Positions 1-12,358 of a stretch of 64,000 nt of DNA are shown one piece after another; the stretch's first letter is position 1, and every line of letters starts with the position of its first letter. Source of the DNA: Salvia splendens (lineage: Eukaryota > Streptophyta > Magnoliopsida > Lamiales > Lamiaceae); NCBI RefSeq assembly GCF_004379255.2, contig NC_056051.1:25227267-25291266 (forward strand). Reading direction: 5' to 3'. The notes beneath the pieces are model-generated. The model ran no database searches, was not told the DNA's origin, and was given only the letters and a program-made list of their open reading frames with translations. Position numbers and translations under genes: made by a program.

Positions 1-1671
1 TTTTACAAACATACAAAGAAAAATATAAAGTGCCTACATTATTTTGTTTAAATTGAACCTCAAAGTTGAGGCACGACAACTTGTACAAAGATAGATTAAA
101 CCACTTTATTTCATAAATAATTCATATTCATCAGTCTGGTCATTTTGGTTTGGGACAATATTGCCAAATACATGTCATACTTAAGCAACATTTACTTTGA
201 CAGTTGTTGTCTATAAAAAGGTAGACCATTAAGCAAAAAAATTACAATAAGAGCATATAAGATTCTTCTAATACCATGATTAGGCCACATGTCTCTTCAC
301 TGTGAATTTTGGTAGATTTACGAACTTTAGTTGCAATTTTGGTAACTAAATTACTATAATTAAGCCAGTTTTTGGTGTTATGACAAATGTAGCAATATGC
401 GGATTAGAAGCTACTTAATAAAGAAAAATAAGGACCATAATGAGTTGTTACCAATAAAATCAACCTTATTAAGTGAAGGATGAAGAAGTAATCAGTTTAT
501 TAGCTGTAAAACATATGATGGCGATAATATAATATCAACAATAAATTATATTCCTAAATTATTTCGGTTCATTTTAATGTCAAATTCCTTAAACACGATT
601 GATTGTCATTTATCCATTCATTTTTCCATCTTGTTAACAAAATAAGAAATGGGCCAAAATATATTTACAAGGGCCCATAGATGATAGCATTACTCAAATT
701 CGAATTATTCCCATTTATCATTGTTCGTAATCTTAATTCAGTGAGTTGGGCCCATATATAAGCATTACAAAAAGAGGCTCAGTATTAAAAATGGGCCAAA
801 ATATAAGCCCATAAACAAATCAATTCTTGTATTAGATTCAATTAATTTCGATTAAGGTCACAATTTGCTAATTGCTAATTCAACTTATTTACATTTTATG
901 GCCCGTTAGATGTTAACGATAAATTTGACTTGAAAATAGGTCATTTTTTGTACAATCAACCTGTTTAATAGGCCTAAAGTTATGTTTAGTGATTTCGAAT
1001 ATTTATGTAATTTAAGAGTCCGATATAAACAATTTTAAAAATGCTACTTTATGCATATATTTCCTCGTCTTTTCCTTGGAGTCCTTATTATCAAAATTTA
1101 AATTTAAAGATCTCTAATCACTGATATTTAAGTTATTAAATTTTCTGCTTCAGATATCGAGGAAATTTTATAATTATGTTGGACTGGGCCACTAACATAA
1201 TTATTTCAGTGATGGCATGCAAAAATTTAATTATTACTACTAAGCTAATTACCCCACACAGTAAAGTGTTGTTTGACTACCCGAAACGTCGCCGTTTTAC
1301 GATAAGCTGGAAGCAGAAATTCAGTAAAAATTAATTTAATATATGTTCATCATCCAAAACATCAAGATTCATTATTAAGTACTCATTGCGAATTTACCTA
1401 AAGAGAACACCTTTTTACCTAAAATATTCTAAATGATGTATACAGATAGTGTACTGATAAGGTACATTTCGAATATTTAAAAAGATTGGTCACTATGCAT
1501 AATTTAAAAAAAATTATTGTTTGATGCGTTTTGAATTATGAAGTACTAACTACTTTATGACTCGGCCGCAGTAAGAATAATCTATGAGATATTTAATTGA
1601 AATAATTTTTTTATCGTAATTAAATGCGTATAATGAATTAGTGAAATGTATAGTCTATTTATCATGTATAG
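1..1671. other. AT-rich intergenic DNA, no gene seen
   Basis: No open reading frame with family character, RNA gene or clean repeat boundary was found. The stretch is AT-rich with scattered short direct repeats. Confidence 0.5.
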
Positions 1672-1673
1672 TA

Positions 1674-1799
1674 CTCCTTCCGTCCCAACATAAGCGAGAC
1701 ACTTACGCTACCTACTTTTTCTCATTCTCTCTTACTTTACCAATTTCTTATTAAAATTCGTGCGTCTATAAATAGAATATTTTTTGTGTACGGAGGGGG
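1674..1799. mobile_element. Stowaway-like MITE (Tc1/mariner type)
   Basis: The ends are inverted copies of the CTCCNTCCGT motif (CTCCTTCCGTCCC on the left, ACGGAGGGGG on the right), flanked by TA on both sides as expected for a Stowaway target duplication. About 126 bp, no coding capacity. The terminal motif is seen directly; the superfamily is inferred from it and from the TA. Confidence 0.75.
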
Positions 1800-1801
1800 T
1801 A

Positions 1802-3132
1802 TATATTCAAGGGGTATATATAAAGAGAAAATATTTATTTCAAATTTTAATATATAAATTAGAAATGTGATGATTAATAACGGCCCATGCGATTCATCAC
1901 CCTCCACCGAAAAGTAATATATGTAGTCAGATTAAATTAAATCCAACCTTGGTCAATGGATTGGGATTTATGAGTAATCTGATTCTACTTAATTATTTTA
2001 TGTTGCATATACTTTTTTTCCCCATATATGTTTGAACGATTTTATATATTTCGGAAATTTGTGTCTAATTATACGACAAATCAATATTTAAATCCAAATA
2101 ATAGTAAATCAAAGTCGTGTCATATAATATTGGGATTTAAACATAGAAATCATCTAATATATTATGGTTTGTCAGTACAATCAAATGCAAATGTTTTTAT
2201 CAGATTAAGATACTTTTAGTTATGCTAGCTAAATAGGTATTTTATTTTCATTTCGTGTCAAAACTTGCGAGCTTTATATAAAATTTAAAAAAAACCAAAT
2301 ATGTAGCAAAAACTGCACCAAACTCGGAAAAATAATTGAAGAAAATGGAAGGCGAAAAGAGCACTTCATTGGTGCAAGAATAATTAGACACGCATTAGTA
2401 TGTGTAAAATGATGATGATGGATAGTGCAGCATGATTATAAATCATCATTTATAAGCGTGACTTACCTATGCCTACAAAGTCTTCCCATTATCACTTTAG
2501 TTTTGCCCATTATCACTTTAATTTTGCCCATCATTTTATTTAATCTGCATTTGTGTGCATCCATAAATTATTATTGATTTTGCTCACACCATGAATGTAC
2601 ATATGTATATAGATGTCATATAGATACATATCGATACGGACACTTAATTTTACTCTTTCTAAATTTCGTATTCGAAATGTTGAAAGGAGAATTTTCCTAT
2701 TATTCGTGCTAATTATAGGAATTGTTTTTAATGTTTCAAATGGATATTATGGGTATGTTGATAATACTTGGTTGTTTTTTTTTCTATAAAAACTAAGAGA
2801 AAGAAAGAAGAGTTAAAAGTTTTAAACATCACATGAAATATCATATGGAAAGGTTTTGCTTGGGTGAAAAAGCAAAATAGGGAGGATGAAGGTATGGAAG
2901 AGATAAATCATAAAATTTGGGAACTTTCTTCTATTTCCTTTTCTATTAAAATGAAAAGTTTTCCAGTTAAGATCAAACTTGAAACTTCACGCTTGATGCA
3001 ACAATAAATGTGCAAGTATTTTTTTCACAAATTTATTGCTATATATGTTCGTTTTACATTATTAACTAAATTAGTTGTACTTGTACAAATATATAGTACT
3101 TGTGGTTAATAAAAAGATTCTACTTTTACGAC
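1802..3132. other. AT-rich intergenic DNA
   Basis: No gene recognised. A small tandem duplication of a 'gcccattatcactttag' unit lies near 2485-2530. The 63-residue frame at 2028-2219 has no family features. Confidence 0.45.
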
Positions 3133-3312
3133 AAAGTAAGGATTCGAGTCACATTCAATGCATTTCATTGTGTTCCACTGTAACCATAAAGTCAGGACTT
3201 GAGTCAAGTTTAATGCATTTCACTATAATCACAAAGTTAGGATTCGAGAGTCACGTTCATTACATTTCGCTTTAACCATAAAATTCAAATTCGAGTCACA
3301 CTCAACATGTGG
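3133..3312 (+). repeat. Degenerate minisatellite, about four units
   Basis: Four imperfect copies of a unit of about 45-55 bp start near 3133, 3188, 3233 and 3280. Each carries an 'aaagt-aggattcgagtcac' core followed by an 'aatgcatttca' or similar segment. Copies differ by substitutions and small indels, so the array is old. No function is visible. Confidence 0.65.
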
Positions 3313-3873
3313 AATTTTAACACAATGCCTGTAGAAATATAACTCAACAAGCAAAGACATACCATACACGTGTACATAGCTAGTATTATGGAAGAAATTA
3401 TCTTCTTCACATTAATATTTTTTTTTATTTTAATATGAACACATACTATTAATCGTTGATTGATGAAATCTTCTACGCCCGAAGTCCCTACTCTCATTAC
3501 AAGTCCATAACATGGCATTCTAGAATCTCGATGACATAATTGTTATTTTTATTTTATTGTGAAGAAAAATTGGTACAGTTACATGAATTAAAAAATAATT
3601 AACCATTGATAATTTTGACACACAACAATCATCCGTAAATTTACAATAATATAATCGATGATTCATTCGTAAATATACAAGCACATAATATATGATCTTT
3701 AGCCCTTTTTTTACCAACAAATTTCATTCACCAACCCTAAAATTTAATCTTGCAACAATGTGGCAAGTATAGAAATTAAAAATTGAGTCATGATTCCACT
3801 CTACATAGTTACAAACATTATACTACAGTGTAAAGCAATGTGAAAAGAAACTCCAACACCCATACCACTCCCC
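3313..3873. other. Intergenic DNA upstream of the LTP gene
   Basis: AT-rich; probably holds the distal promoter of the LTP gene. Short frames on the minus strand here have no recognisable product. Confidence 0.4.
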
Positions 3874-3883
3874 CTCTATAAAT
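3874..3883 (+). promoter_or_regulatory. TATA box of the LTP gene
   Basis: CTCTATAAAT lies 106 nt before the LTP start codon. A CA-rich microsatellite (3911-3985) fills most of the predicted leader, between the expected transcription start near 3905 and the ATG. Confidence 0.7.
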
Positions 3884-3988
3884 TGAGCCACAAACCAAAC
3901 AAATTCCTCACCACACACACACACACAAACACACTCTCTCACACACACATCCCACCCCACAAAAAAAACACACACAAACACCAAAAAA

Positions 3989-4273
3989 ATGAACACCAAA
4001 ATAGCAAGCCTAGCAATTCTTGCACTAGCAATACTAGCCCTAGCCCAAGTGGAGGTGGCCACCGCCGTGACGTGCAACCCGCTGCAGCTCAGCCCGTGCG
4101 CGTCCGCGATCACGTCGGGTGGGAAGCCAAGCTCCGCCTGCTGCGCCAAGCTCAAGGAGCAGAGGCCCTGCCTATGCCAGTACATGAGGAATCCCAATCT
4201 ACAGAAGTTCATCAAGTCTCCTGGTGCAAAGAAAGTCTCTAGTGCTTGTCACATTCCCTACCCTAAATGCTAA
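3989..4273 (+). CDS. Type-2 nonspecific lipid-transfer protein (nsLTP2)
   Basis: A secreted small lipid-binding protein of 94 residues, encoded in one exon. Residues 1-26 form a hydrophobic signal peptide (AILALAILALAQVEVATA region). The mature part, starting near VTCNPLQ, has eight cysteines spaced C-x7-C-x13-CC-x8-CxC-x23-C-x6-C, the exact type-2 nsLTP pattern, with Leu between the two cysteines of CxC, typical of this type. Mature length is about 68 residues, normal for the type (about 7 kDa). Members bind and shuttle acyl lipids in the apoplast during cuticle or suberin formation or defence; the exact role of this copy cannot be told. The start is the first ATG downstream of a good TATA box. 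The 130-residue antisense frame and a 119-residue frame over the same bases are shadows. Confidence 0.95.
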   Translation: MNTKIASLAILALAILALAQVEVATAVTCNPLQLSPCASAITSGGKPSSACCAKLKEQRPCLCQYMRNPNLQKFIKSPGAKKVSSACHIPYPKC

Positions 4274-5995
4274 ATTAATTAAATATTAATATTATTACTA
4301 CTATAATAATTATTGGAGTGTGACTTGTTTTAGTCTTATGAGTACGAGTATAACTTGTGGTTGTACTGTGATATTACATTTTATGTGTTTCTCATCTATA
4401 TAGTTATTTATTTCTATGATGATTATGATTATTGATGAGTGTATGGTATGTTACTCAAGTGATACTAGTGCTAATGCAATGTTTAGTTGCTTGGAAATTT
4501 AGTGTGTTTGATGTAATAAATGAAGCTGCTGTTGTAAAAAAATTCTGCACTACTTTTGTTATTCATGAAAAATAGGTTTTTTATGAATGACACAAATTTT
4601 AATGAGAAATTGTTAAAGTATTAAAAGAAAAAAAAGTAAAGTATGAGATTTGAGATAAAATGTAGGTAAAATATGAGAGAGAAAATTTTCATTTACAAAA
4701 TTGAACTATTTTTCTATAGACATTTTAAATAAAAATAAATAAAGCTATTTTTTGTGGACGAGTATTAAATCCTGACAAATTGTAGTTTGAAATATTAGAG
4801 TGGTGAAGTTGACGAGTAAACGGTGGAGAAGACTGAGTTTATTGAATAATAATTATATTTAGCTTATATATTCTTATTCATTAACAAGTGTCCCAATTCA
4901 AAAATAAAGAGTGTAACTGTCACATTTTTTCCATTCCATCTTGAATTTGACTTTTTGGAATTTAGTAATTAATTCTATATATATGACTATTTAATATGAT
5001 AATTAATAAGGTTACGATTTTTTTTTAATTTTCTTCTACCTTATTTGACGAGGGACATGAGGCCGCGGTGACTTGGAATAAAATTGGAAAACGAAATTCA
5101 TATGTATTTATTGTTGATTTGTTGTTCTAATCTCTATATCTCACCTAAAGAGGAATATTTCAAATTTAGAAACTAGCCGAAAGTTGCGAATTTAATTTTC
5201 ATAATTCTTGATAAAGAAACGAGTTTCAGATTTAGATGGGTTCATTTACTAATATTCAAGAATTTCTTTGAAAGGATGTATAATTGTATATACTGTGGCA
5301 AAAAAATGATTAATATGGGGGTACTTGTAACAACCTTGAGGTTGAAAACTCGCAACACGAGATGTAACATTCAATCCACCAATCTGTTGCATTGTGAATG
5401 TTAGATACTACCGTTTAAATCTCATTAACGCATATGCTAAGTCGGGATATTTATTGCAGAAGCGTAACAACTACATATAGATCTCCAAGTATCCCTCGAC
5501 GTCAACACCACCATTTTTCAAATCACGGCAAAACATAGTATCCCCGGCAATTTGGGGAAGCGGGAGGGGGCGGCCGCCCGCCCCCACTCCCTAGACCTTC
5601 AGGTGGGCCTAATTTGAACATTTAGTTACAAATGACAAAAACCAAGCTCAACAATTGGTTACAATTTCTGTATAAAACCCCCATAAAATGCAGAAATGGT
5701 TTGATAAAACCTACTACAAGTCTACATTCTACGACATATCGCCATGACTAGAAAAAAAACACAGCTTGTTCTATAATACAAATTGCAAAAAAAAAAGAGC
5801 ATCAACCAGCCAAAGTGCTAGAGTTCAGCCAGCATACCAAAATTTATTTTCGCGTCATCGCTTAGTTTTAACAGCTCTACAACGGCATTTGGTTGGTTTT
5901 CATTGTAGCATCTAACGCACCCGCAGCATCAGCATCATGTTTATGAAGGGATGAAGAAGAAGGCGACGGCGAAGGAGGGGAACTGCAATGAAAGT
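4274..5995. other. 3' flank of LTP gene and 3' flank of DUF789 gene
   Basis: 4274-4560 is the likely LTP 3' UTR. The rest is AT-rich with a short GC-rich island near 5560-5600. The 3' UTR of the minus-strand DUF789 gene should begin just below 5996. No further gene is seen. Confidence 0.4.
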
Positions 5996-8489
5996 TTACC
6001 TACGGCAGAAGAAGGAGAAATCCGGGTGGTGGACACGGAGTGAGTTCAGCCAATCATCAGCAGCTTGCATGAGAGAATTTGCTATTTCGGGCTGATTTCC
6101 TGCATTCGGAGTCCATAGTGAAACCTTATATTTGTATGAGGCAAGGCCAAAAGCCGGCAGCGAAATCTGTGAAACACCATCGCTCTCAGATGGAGGAGTG
6201 ACGAGTAGAGGATGCACGGCCTCATTTCCTGCAAATTGAGACAGCTTATTCTTAATCACTATTACAGCTCTACATATGTGCATGGTTTTAAATTTGGGTC
6301 GGGGGTGAAAAAAACGCCCATCATAATAGCTATCGCAACCTGTCATGGGGGTATGAAGAGAATGGAAAGTTAGAAAGCAAGCATCCAAATCTTTGAGAGT
6401 TGGCCCAGTTGGTATTCTGTAAATTGGGTACCTACATTTGATCATTGATAAACATAAGGTGAGCATGAAGCATAGAATAACAACTTGAGATAGCCCGATG
6501 GATTCAATTCAAAGGGGTAAGTACCAGGCCACAGAAAGCCAACTGGAAGGAAGCAGATCGCAACTTCTTAGAGTGGTAAGTTCGGGGAAGTCACGAGCTA
6601 GATCAGATATCTGTGGAAATTTTAACGTAATACAATTTGAGAAACAAAAGGGAGAATCACATCTCAGGTAAAGAAGATACTAAGAGAATGTCGAAGAGAC
6701 AACTGACTTTGTCAGCCAAAGGTTCTCTACAATATGGTTGATCCCGTGCAAGATACTCAAACAACAAGCTGCCCTCTGAGCTTCCAGATTCGCCATCATC
6801 ACTTGAAAAGCCTTCTCTGGGGGACTTGCCACCTGAATCAACTCTGTCTAGTTCACTGTCACTGCTCCCGTCACTACAAGAATCCCTAAAAGATTCTCCA
6901 TCACTTTCTTCACCAAGTCGCCTACACATATATCAATCAAATGGGGAAAAGTGCATCAGAAGTCATTCGCCACAGTCAGTAAATTCATGGGCTGCCTGTA
7001 CCACATTGTATTAAGCACAAAATGCTTGCGAAAGGGGTCAAATATACGTTTCTTTTGCCATAAGTACCACATAAGGCACATATATGTGACATTAGGCTTG
7101 ATTGTCAATGCCCACTTGTTTGCTGAAATTTTGAAACTTAGAAGTCACTCATTGCTCTTAATTTGATATGATAATTTCATGCATAAATGAGTAGGCTAAG
7201 CTCATAAAGATTTATCATATGCGGCTAACAACTAAGAAGGGAGGAAGTGCCTTTATCATATACATCACTAAACTAGACACACGGCCTCCTGGTTACATTT
7301 TTAAAGGCATCAAATTCAATAATAATTTCTAAACTAGAGAAGATATTTCTGATAGAAATCTAAGATCCGAAAGAAGATACCTCAACTTTGTCTTACTCGT
7401 TGAAAGGTCACCATACAATTGAATGCCTGATAAATATGGAACGTAATACTGAATGACGCTATCCCTGTCATTTAGTAGCAAAGGCACTCCAGCACCATAA
7501 GCACTCCATTCCTTGAATCCCACCCATAAATCACTAAGCAAAAAGTATGGCTGAAACTCAACATTGCATATTCTCCAGTCCCTGGGCATTGTCATCTGCA
7601 ACATTTATATAAACACTCAAAAAAGTTTTCAACAAGAGGAGGAACAGATTCAGGCATGCAAGTAATCGGTTCTGACTTTTGATCAGTTACACTTGAATTG
7701 GCAGCAAAGTAACTTACAAGAACAGATTGTCGAGGTCTTTTTTCGGTTAAATCACATAGCAATAAATCAAACAGCAATTATATCTATCATTTCCAGAATT
7801 AAATTATTGGGCACGAAGATATCAAAATTATTGATCAAGACTGTGATTCACAATATGAAAACTTCCAATCAATTCTAACATCCTACTGAAAAGTTTCATC
7901 CAATCACAATACTAACCAATAAATCGAAATTAATGATGGATATTCTCATTCGACAGCGGTTACACAACAATAATCATACTAATAACTTTCTACATTATAA
8001 AAATCACAAGTTTCACAACCACAATTAAAGCAGCATTGCTGGCTGAAACGCAGCAGTTTGAAGCTTCCGCCCAATTAAACTCTAAACACAAAGTTAAGTT
8101 AAAAAAAGCATAATTTGCAGACCGATTCCATCAAATTCGAGAATAAAAATAACAACCTCTGCTTTAAACCAGCCTTTTCTCAATAAATCAATCGCGAATT
8201 TCATATGAGCTTCGCTCAATTAATTAAAAAAACAAGCAAAAAAAATAAAAACCTTAGATAAATACTGCGCTTGGACCGAAGGAGCGATTGATTCCAAAAA
8301 CCTCTCCAGATTACAAACAGACGACGATTCAGCCGTCGGAAACTCATCGCTCCGGCTCTGCTTAGAGCTGACATCGCTCTGACTCTGAACTCTCCTCGTG
8401 AAATTTTGGCTCCGGCGAGCCTTGGCGGCGGTGGAAAACCGATCGTCGCCGTTTCTACTCCTATTAAACTGCACTCCTGCCCCCAACAT
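5996..8489 (-). CDS. DUF789 family protein, six exons
   Basis: Exons on the minus strand: 8489-8253, 7595-7381, 6921-6708, 6610-6525, 6431-6340 and 6228-5996, together 1077 nt (358 residues); every junction is GT-AG and keeps frame. Conserved DUF789 blocks appear in order: a basic/Ser-rich N-terminus, WRICNVEFQPYFLLSDLW, FKEWSAYGAGVPLLLN, VIQYYVPYLSGIQLYG, an acidic Ser/Asp stretch (EESDGES...SSDSELD), FPELTTLRSCDLLPSSW, YPIYRIPTGPTLKDLDACFL, then FGLASYKYKVSLWTPN and AADDWLNSLRVHHPDFSFF. Function is unknown in the family; probably soluble. ATG 8489 is chosen because a T-rich stretch ending in TTTAG lies just upstream, looking like the acceptor of a 5' UTR intron, which makes the ATG at 8531 intronic. 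The longer frame at 6466 reads through the intron between exons 5 and 6. Confidence 0.88.
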
Positions 8490-8846
8490 GCTGTCCCCTA
8501 AATTAACACAAAAAAAAGTCAAATCTACCAATTCAACTATTTAATTTGTATGTTTCCGCGAAGTTATCTGTATCAATTTAGCTGAAGAGGCATATGCCGC
8601 CGTAACACAACGTTTCTCCTTGTCTAGCAGCTGCGGAAACTATTAAGCGCAGAGCAATGGTTGTTTTCTCGGATCAAAAAATCAACCGCAAGCTCTACAG
8701 AGAGAAATGGAGATACACACAGAGACTGTTTGTATGTATGTGTTTGTATGCGTGTGTTTAGAGAGAGAAAGAGCGAACGTATTTGTGAGTGTAGAAAGAG
8801 GAAAAGTGTGTTGAGAACTTCATTTTAAACGCTCAATGAAATGAAT

Positions 8847-8856
8847 TATTTATATA
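8847..8856 (-). promoter_or_regulatory. Probable TATA box of the DUF789 gene
   Basis: On the minus strand the sequence reads CCTATATAAATAA, about 360 nt before the ATG at 8489. The leader between contains GA-rich repeats and, probably, one intron ending just before the ATG. Confidence 0.5.
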
Positions 8857-8869
8857 GGTATTAAAAAAA

Positions 8870-9942
8870 TAGATAAAAATGTGTTACTATTACTCTGCAA
8901 TTTAATTTGATTTACTCATAAAATTTTGTTCTATTTTAATTATGAATGCTGATAAAAAATAAAACAGCATTCAACTTTGCTAATTTAAGGTTCAGATTTA
9001 GATACTTAATACAGTAAAAAGTCAAATGTATATTCTAATATACATGAATTAGAAGGAATTTATAAAAATTACTGCTACCTACTTTTGAATTATCTTTAAC
9101 TAATAAAAATAATATCTCTTCAATTAATGCATATAAAATAAAAAGTACTCTATATCAAAAACGAAAATGCGAAATTGAATGTGACACGAAAAATGGAAAA
9201 TGCACCATTATTTCGTATTAAGAAGAAATAAATTTTTTATACCCATTTGTATCCAAGTAGTGTTTTGGCTCACCAAATACAATTAATTTGATTTTCTACA
9301 CAATAATTAATTTTGGGTTTAAAGATATTTGATAGATTTACATGTGAAAATCGTGTTGGCATTAAAAAAATATGAGTTTTTCGAATTTTAAACATGTATC
9401 ATTGCTACAAGAAACTGCATAGAGAATCAAAGTTTACTATATAAATTTGTGTAATAAATCTGACCTATGTGAAATATTTTACTTTATAAGTATTTTTTTT
9501 AAATGTCAAGGTTTTGCTCTACTAATTTCAATTATCTTACTTAGCCGACCAATGGGCCCCATTGGTATATTATTAATATGCGGTGGCAGCCAATACTGGT
9601 CAAATGTTCAATTAAATTAAGAGATATTTGCATGTATACTCTTATATTTTGGTCAAGTTATGATTCTGAACCAACTTTAAAAAATAGGTACACATGTAAA
9701 TGTAATTTATAATAAGATCGACAATTTTGAATACAATACAAAAGTATGAGATGAACATATATGAAATTATTGTATTTCTATATCATATTAGGATAAGAAT
9801 AAGATAATTTTATGTTGGATTCGTGTTACACAATCATTATCATTAATATTGTAACTAAAAGTGCGAGTTTATTTGAGTTTTACTCTTTTAATCTCGAGAA
9901 TTTTAAATTTTATATAACTGCTGTGTCTCATATAATCGATCT
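8870..9942. other. AT-rich intergenic DNA
   Basis: No gene or bounded repeat recognised. Confidence 0.4.
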
Positions 9943-10217
9943 GAGCATTAGCGCAATTCTCAACGAAATTCCCGGTGGAATTTCTAAAAACACATTCTGC
10001 CACGTTATACGGACTTCCCACTGCACTGCCACGTCATACGAAATTCCCATTGCACAGTGGCGGAAATCTCCGCGGAATTTCCAAAATTAAAAAAATTCAC
10101 AAATTCACAAATTAAACAATTTCCGAAAGTAAGAAATTTACGGAATTAAATAGTCGACACAAATAGGAAAAAATATTCCATTAATAAAAAAAAGTACATT
10201 GTCGAACATCTCTCTAA

Positions 10218-12358
10218 GAGTGTCCACTATGGGCTGGACGCGGCGATAGCCGCGTGTGGGGGCGGTGGGCGGGCGGGTTATAGTGGGAAAGTTGTCCGCC
10301 CCCAGGGTGGACGCGGATTGGGGGGCCAGGGACGGCGGACGACGGATAGGCGGGCTTGGGCGAGGACGCGGAGGGGAGGAATTAGTCGCGCCTATAGGCG
10401 CGGCGACCATAGTGGCGGACATCCGCCGCGGCGCTGCTTATTTTCGAATTTTTTTTTCCTCTACAAATACCACTCCCCACCACCTATTTTTCACTATTTT
10501 CACAAAATCCATCCACTCACTATCTACACAACCACTCTGTAAAAATGCACCGAGGAGACGACGAATCATCCGACTCTCAGGAATCTGGCTATGGCAGCAA
10601 TCCATCACATCCGTCGGGCTATCATTCGCAGCCATCGGGATTTGGCTCCTATGCTTCTCAGCCGTCGGGCTTTGGCGTGACTCCGTCCCAGCATTGGAGT
10701 TGGAATCAATCTCCCCCACCGTGGGCATCGAGTCCACCCCTTCCTCCATCTCAGTCGTGGAGGTCTTCTCCAACGTCCCCACCTTTACAGCGGAATCTGA
10801 GTCGCTCCGGATTTGGAGATTATAGACCCAACCTAGACGCGCTTCACCAGCCGCGTCCGGGTTCCCCTTTCCAAGCCAGCCAATCTCCTTTAACCGAAGC
10901 AGATCAAGACGCATTTGATACTATGATGGGTCTGCTCAGTTCCGGCATCCCAGGTACGCCGGCAGCACGGGTGGAAACGCCCGTTCCGACCCGAGGAGGT
11001 AGCGGCAGTCGGGGCGCGGGTGGCGGTAGGGGCGGAGGAGGAAGTCGTGGCACCGGCAACCACGAAGGACGCTCGGGCAGCAGTGCCGGCATTGCGGGTG
11101 GCGAGGGCAGTGGCGCTGGCGGTAGCAGTGGCTCTGTTTCTGGGTCCAACCGGGGCAAGCCATACACCAAAGAGGAGAGCATTGCCGTGGCGAGGGCGTG
11201 GGATGCTATCACTTCGGACCCCGTGGTGGGCACCGATCAGGCCGAGGGGAGCTTTTGGAGGCGCGTCATGTTTGCATACGAGGAGTTCAAACCCGACGGC
11301 GCCGAGAGGCGTGACCCAGAACAGCTCCGAAAAAAGTGGGGTAGGATTCTCCGGGCTACCAAGCGGTTCGCCTCCATATACGAGAACAACCTTCGCCACG
11401 CTGAGAGTGGCCGAAGCGCAGCAGATGTGAAGAACCTGTCGGAGGGCCAATACCACACGGAGGGCTGGCCGAAGTTCACCTTGTGGGAGGAGTATCTTGT
11501 CCTCGCGGATTGTCCGAAATTCAGGTCCATCGTGGCGCAAGAGGTGGACACAGCTCCTGGGCCGAAGCGCACAAGGCACAACCTTGCCGGGGAATACAGC
11601 AGTGGAAGTGGCTGGCACGAGTTCGAGCAGTCCGACGAGCAAGTCGAAGAGCAAACCGCTACTCACACTAGGCGACGACGGCCCCCGGGACAACAGGCCT
11701 CTATCCGCAGCTCCAGAGGGGGTAGAAGTGCCTCCCGCCTATCGGCGGCCGCTTCCGGATCGCGCATCCCCCCGCCCGCCCCAATCCCACAGCACACGGT
11801 GCACCCCACGAGGTTTTGTTCAATACCATAGACGTGCAGTTGATGCAATAACTGCAAGACGTATGCAGCAAATACGCAGGGGAAACTAACCCGTACGTCA
11901 AGAACGTCTACAAGAGGCTCATCACTCGGATTGAGAGTCGACTGGGGTTGATTGATAATGCTCCTGGGGAAACCGCGGCCGGCAGCAGCCAGAGAGGAGG
12001 AGGAGAAGAAGAAGAAGAAGACGAGGAAGCCGACTCCGACACCGAGTAGACGGTGGCGGAGTTTTTAGTTGTATTTTATTTTAGTTATTCGTTATATAAT
12101 TTTACCCGTTTGCAATACACGAATATTCGGCCCTAATTACCTTGTTTTCTATTTATTTATACTGCGATTATTTTAATTATACCTGATTGAAACTAAAAAT
12201 ATTTTAAAATAAAAATTGATTATAAAATTTGGGGGCTATTGCAAGTGTCCACCATAGTGGCGGACATAGAATTTTGGGGCCTGTGGACAACAAAACTGGG
12301 GCTATGGACAAAAACTGGGGCGGGGCTATTGGGGGTGTCCGCCTTATTGTGGACACCC
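10218..12358 (+). mobile_element. ORF1-only PIF/Harbinger element nested in the transposase
   Basis: The ends are GAGTGTCCACTATGGGC and, inverted, GGGTGTCCACAATAAGGC, flanked by TAA direct repeats (10215-10217 and 12359-12361), the TWA target duplication of PIF/Harbinger. The 2141-bp element carries a Myb/SANT-like ORF1 but no transposase, so it is non-autonomous. It interrupts the transposase frame of the surrounding element within the reading CAGGGCGTTA. The element at 51070-51747 is a deletion derivative of the same family. Confidence 0.85.
10545..11831 (+). CDS. Harbinger ORF1-type Myb/SANT-like protein, C-terminus frameshifted
   Basis: This 428-residue frame has a Ser/Gly/Pro/Gln-rich N-terminus (about residues 1-200) followed by a Myb/SANT-like DNA-binding region starting KPYTKEESIAVARAWD, with WRRVMFAYEEFKP, LRKKWGRILRATKRF and GWPKFTLWEEYLVL. 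This is the partner protein (ORF1) that PIF/Harbinger elements encode beside the transposase; database annotation often gives such proteins misleading names (glutathione S-transferase T3-like, NAM-associated). The reading frame is lost near 11815: the adjacent frame continues with VKNVYKRLITRIESRLGL and ends DSDTE at 12049, with one TAA stop near 11848. The true C-terminus is therefore broken. Its start follows a TATA-like CTACAAATACC and lies inside the 10218-12358 element. Confidence 0.8.
   Translation: MHRGDDESSDSQESGYGSNPSHPSGYHSQPSGFGSYASQPSGFGVTPSQHWSWNQSPPPWASSPPLPPSQSWRSSPTSPPLQRNLSRSGFGDYRPNLDALHQPRPGSPFQASQSPLTEADQDAFDTMMGLLSSGIPGTPAARVETPVPTRGGSGSRGAGGGRGGGGSRGTGNHEGRSGSSAGIAGGEGSGAGGSSGSVSGSNRGKPYTKEESIAVARAWDAITSDPVVGTDQAEGSFWRRVMFAYEEFKPDGAERRDPEQLRKKWGRILRATKRFASIYENNLRHAESGRSAADVKNLSEGQYHTEGWPKFTLWEEYLVLADCPKFRSIVAQEVDTAPGPKRTRHNLAGEYSSGSGWHEFEQSDEQVEEQTATHTRRRRPPGQQASIRSSRGGRSASRLSAAASGSRIPPPAPIPQHTVHPTRFCSIP

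Noticed and set aside
3823..4242. Antisense and alternative frames over the LTP gene
   Set aside because: The LTP frame has the complete eight-cysteine pattern and a signal peptide; the others are shadows.
10890..11693. 267-residue antisense frame in the Harbinger element
   Set aside because: Opposite strand of the ORF1 protein; open only because of high GC.
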